From Bacillota bacterium (GTDB lineage: Bacteria > Bacillota > Clostridia > Lachnospirales > WQUN01): a DNA stretch of 6,695 nt. The stretch lies in NCBI GenBank assembly GCA_009782085.1, contig WQUN01000050.1:1-6695 (forward strand). The letters run 5' to 3'. The translations under genes were made by a program, and so were the position numbers. Shown piece after piece: positions 5,065 through 6,695 of the stretch (the stretch's first letter is position 1; every line of letters starts with the position of its first letter). The notes under the pieces are model-generated. The model was not told the origin of the DNA and did not search any database. It worked only from the letters and a program-made list of their open reading frames with translations.

Positions 5065-6506
5065 AATACGAAGTCGTAATCGGGCTGGAAGTCCATGTGG
5101 AGCTGTCCACGAAATCTAAGCTGTTCTGCGGCTGTCCGGCGGGGTACGGCGCGGAGGCCAACGGGAACGTGTGCCCCGCCTGCGCCGGAATGCCCGGGAT
5201 GCCCGCCGTGACGAACAAAAAGGCGGTGGAGCTGGGCATAGCAGCCGCGATCCTCACGAACAGCCAAATCACGCGGGTCATGACCTTCGACAAGAAGAGC
5301 TATTTCTACCCCGACCTGCCGGCCGGGTATCAAATCACGCAGTGGTTCGCCCCCATATGCCGGAACGGCTGGGTCGGGATCGAGACGGCCGCCGGCAAAA
5401 AGAAGATCAATCTGAAACAGATACACATAGAGGAGGACGCGGGCAAGCTGGTGCATGACGCGCGCAGCGGCGCGTCTTTGGTGGATTTCAACCGCACCTC
5501 CGTGCCGCTTATCGAGATAGTCAGCAAGCCGGATTTCCGCTCCGCCGACGAGGTCGTCGCTTATCTCGAAAAGCTCCGCTCTTTGCTCAGTTTCGCCGGG
5601 GTTTCCGACTGTAAGATGCAGGAAGGCTCCATGCGCTGCGACGTCAACATCTCCGTCCGCGAGGCCGGGGCCGACGCGCTGGGCGTCCGCACCGAGATGA
5701 AGAACATGAACTCGCTGAAGGCGATCGTAAGGGCGATCGCCTACGAGTCCGAGCGCCATATAGAGGCGCTGGAGACCGGCCGCGAAACCCTGATCCAGGA
5801 GACGCGCAGATGGGACGACGCCCGGGGCGAGACCTTCGCGATGCGCGAGAAGGAAAACGCGACGGATTACCGCTATTTCCCGAACCCGGAGCTTATGCCG
5901 ATAGTCATAGGCGACGAGTGGATCGAGGCCGTGCGCGCGGGCCTCCCGGAAACGGCGCAGGAAAAATACGGCCGCATGACGAAAGAGCTGGGCCTGTCCG
6001 AATACGACAGCAGGATCATCACCGGGAGCAAGAGCCTCTCCGACATATTCGACGGCGCGCTCAAATATTTTAACAGGCCGAAGGAGGTCGTCAACTGGAT
6101 CATCGCCGATCTGCTGGGCATGGCCAAGGGCGGCGGCAAAACGGAGGACGACGTCTCCGTCGACTGCGCCAGGTTCGCGAAGATCATGGAGCTGGTGGAC
6201 GGCGGCGCGGTCAACCGCGCGGTCGGCAGGAAGCTGCTGGCCAAGCTGATAGAGGAGGACATAGACCCGGCGGCTTACGCGGAGGAAAACGGGCTGGGGA
6301 TGGTCAGCGACGCGGGCAGGATCGACGAGGCGATAAAACAGGTTGTGTCCGCGAACGGGAAGTCTTTGGAGGAATATAAAAACGGGAACCGGAAGGTGTT
6401 CGGATATTTCGTAGGGCAGATCATGAAGAAAACGGAGGGGAAGGCGGACCCCAAGGTCGTCAATCAGAGGCTGGAGGAGTATCTGGAGAGGAAAGTTTTA
6501 AACTGA
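5061..6506 (+). CDS. gatB: Asp-tRNA(Asn)/Glu-tRNA(Gln) amidotransferase subunit B
   Basis: This is a full-length GatB of 481 residues. It phosphorylates the side-chain carboxylate of Asp (or Glu) on mischarged tRNA with ATP, then amidates it with ammonia. The cradle domain holds GLEVHVEL with Glu10 and His12, and HIEEDAGK with Glu124 and Glu125, the Mg/ATP site of the family. Four cysteines (23, 25, 38, 41) form the zinc site found in many GatBs. FDKKSYFYPDLP, LIEIVSKPD, EGSMRCDVN, QETRRWD and DYRYFP are conserved. The C-terminal helical and YqeY-like tail domain ends with YKNGNRKVFGYFVGQIMKKT, which binds the tRNA elbow. The GTG start is set by GGGAGG (5045-5050) and overlaps the gatA stop (GTGA), indicating translational coupling. 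Nothing suggests loss of function, in contrast to GatA. It is the last gene of the operon; no classical terminator follows. Confidence 0.96.
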   Translation: MKYEVVIGLEVHVELSTKSKLFCGCPAGYGAEANGNVCPACAGMPGMPAVTNKKAVELGIAAAILTNSQITRVMTFDKKSYFYPDLPAGYQITQWFAPICRNGWVGIETAAGKKKINLKQIHIEEDAGKLVHDARSGASLVDFNRTSVPLIEIVSKPDFRSADEVVAYLEKLRSLLSFAGVSDCKMQEGSMRCDVNISVREAGADALGVRTEMKNMNSLKAIVRAIAYESERHIEALETGRETLIQETRRWDDARGETFAMREKENATDYRYFPNPELMPIVIGDEWIEAVRAGLPETAQEKYGRMTKELGLSEYDSRIITGSKSLSDIFDGALKYFNRPKEVVNWIIADLLGMAKGGGKTEDDVSVDCARFAKIMELVDGGAVNRAVGRKLLAKLIEEDIDPAAYAEENGLGMVSDAGRIDEAIKQVVSANGKSLEEYKNGNRKVFGYFVGQIMKKTEGKADPKVVNQRLEEYLERKVLN

Positions 6507-6526
6507 GATTCGTATTATACTGACAA

Positions 6527-6662
6527 TCGAAGACATTTGCCGTTTCGTAGGGACGACCGCCCTCGGTCGTCCGCTGTATTTGCCGGTTGTATCATTAATG
6601 AAGTCAGATACGGACGACCGGGGCGGTCGTCCCTACAACCCACATGCGGCAAATGTTTTCGA
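6527..6662. repeat. REP/MITE-like inverted-repeat element
   Basis: This 136-bp non-coding element starts 20 bp after gatB. Its ends are inverted copies with 15 of 16 positions matching: TCGAAGACATTTGCCG (6527-6542) and CGGCAAATGTTTTCGA (6647-6662). Inside lie inverted arms at 6547-6573 and 6611-6636 that differ by one extra base. Each arm is also a 9-bp perfect hairpin: GGACGACCG with CGGTCGTCC (loops CCCT and GGG). The centre (6574-6610) is unique and noncoding. This nested layout is typical of short mobile repeats mobilised in trans. No clear target duplication is seen. The hairpins may slow RNA polymerase or protect the gatB 3' end, but no T-tract follows, so this is not a classical intrinsic terminator. 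Confidence 0.8.
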
Positions 6663-6695
6663 ACACGGGTATAGATGAGCTTGAGAGGAATATGG

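Noticed and set aside
4998..5759. Long open frame on the minus strand (about 253 codons)
   Set aside because: It is a shadow of gatA/gatB with no family resemblance, no promoter and no ribosome binding site.
6551..6572. Hairpin after gatB as an intrinsic terminator
   Set aside because: The 9-bp stem is strong but no T-tract follows; it is better explained as an arm of the inverted-repeat element.
6683..6695. Possible start of a next gene (GAGAGGAATATG)
   Set aside because: The spacing between the purine-rich stretch and the ATG is too short, and only one further base is visible.

Overview
The window looks like a chromosomal segment of a GC-rich Firmicute, most likely of the class Clostridia. 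The evidence is strong GGAGG ribosome binding sites, a T-box riboswitch with an intrinsic terminator, zinc-ribbon/membrane protein genes of clostridial style, and an aspS-gatCAB operon. I cannot name a genus.

Layout: the left 1.2 kb is read on the minus strand. A small PF12674-type zinc-ribbon protein (930-1199) has its own near-consensus promoter. A second near-consensus promoter (884-912) drives a coiled-coil protein with three zinc ribbons (203-838), followed 40 bp later by a membrane protein that runs off the left edge (1-162). Positions 1200-1914 are non-coding and divergent. They hold the promoters for both directions, a roughly 140-nt structured leader, a T-box riboswitch and its terminator. 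From 1915 to 6506 the plus strand carries one tight operon, aspS-gatC-gatA-gatB. The right edge holds a compact inverted repeat of REP/MITE type (6527-6662).

How the genes work together: aspS appears to encode a non-discriminating aspartyl-tRNA synthetase (His31 in the anticodon-binding domain). It would charge both tRNA-Asp and tRNA-Asn with aspartate. GatCAB would then convert Asp-tRNA-Asn to Asn-tRNA-Asn. The T-box should sense uncharged tRNA, probably tRNA-Asn: an AAC candidate specifier is present, and the UGGC bulge matches a G73 discriminator. It would open the operon when that tRNA is undercharged.

The most unusual point is GatA. The gene is intact and clearly homologous to GatA along its whole length, but the protein is only 369 residues. 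All three positions of the amidase Lys-cisSer-Ser triad appear replaced or lost (Glu19, a vanished GGSSGGS loop, Leu102), and active-site loops are deleted. GatB keeps its kinase/transamidase residues and zinc cysteines. The operon may therefore encode a transamidosome with a non-hydrolytic GatA that depends on free ammonia or on another ammonia donor.
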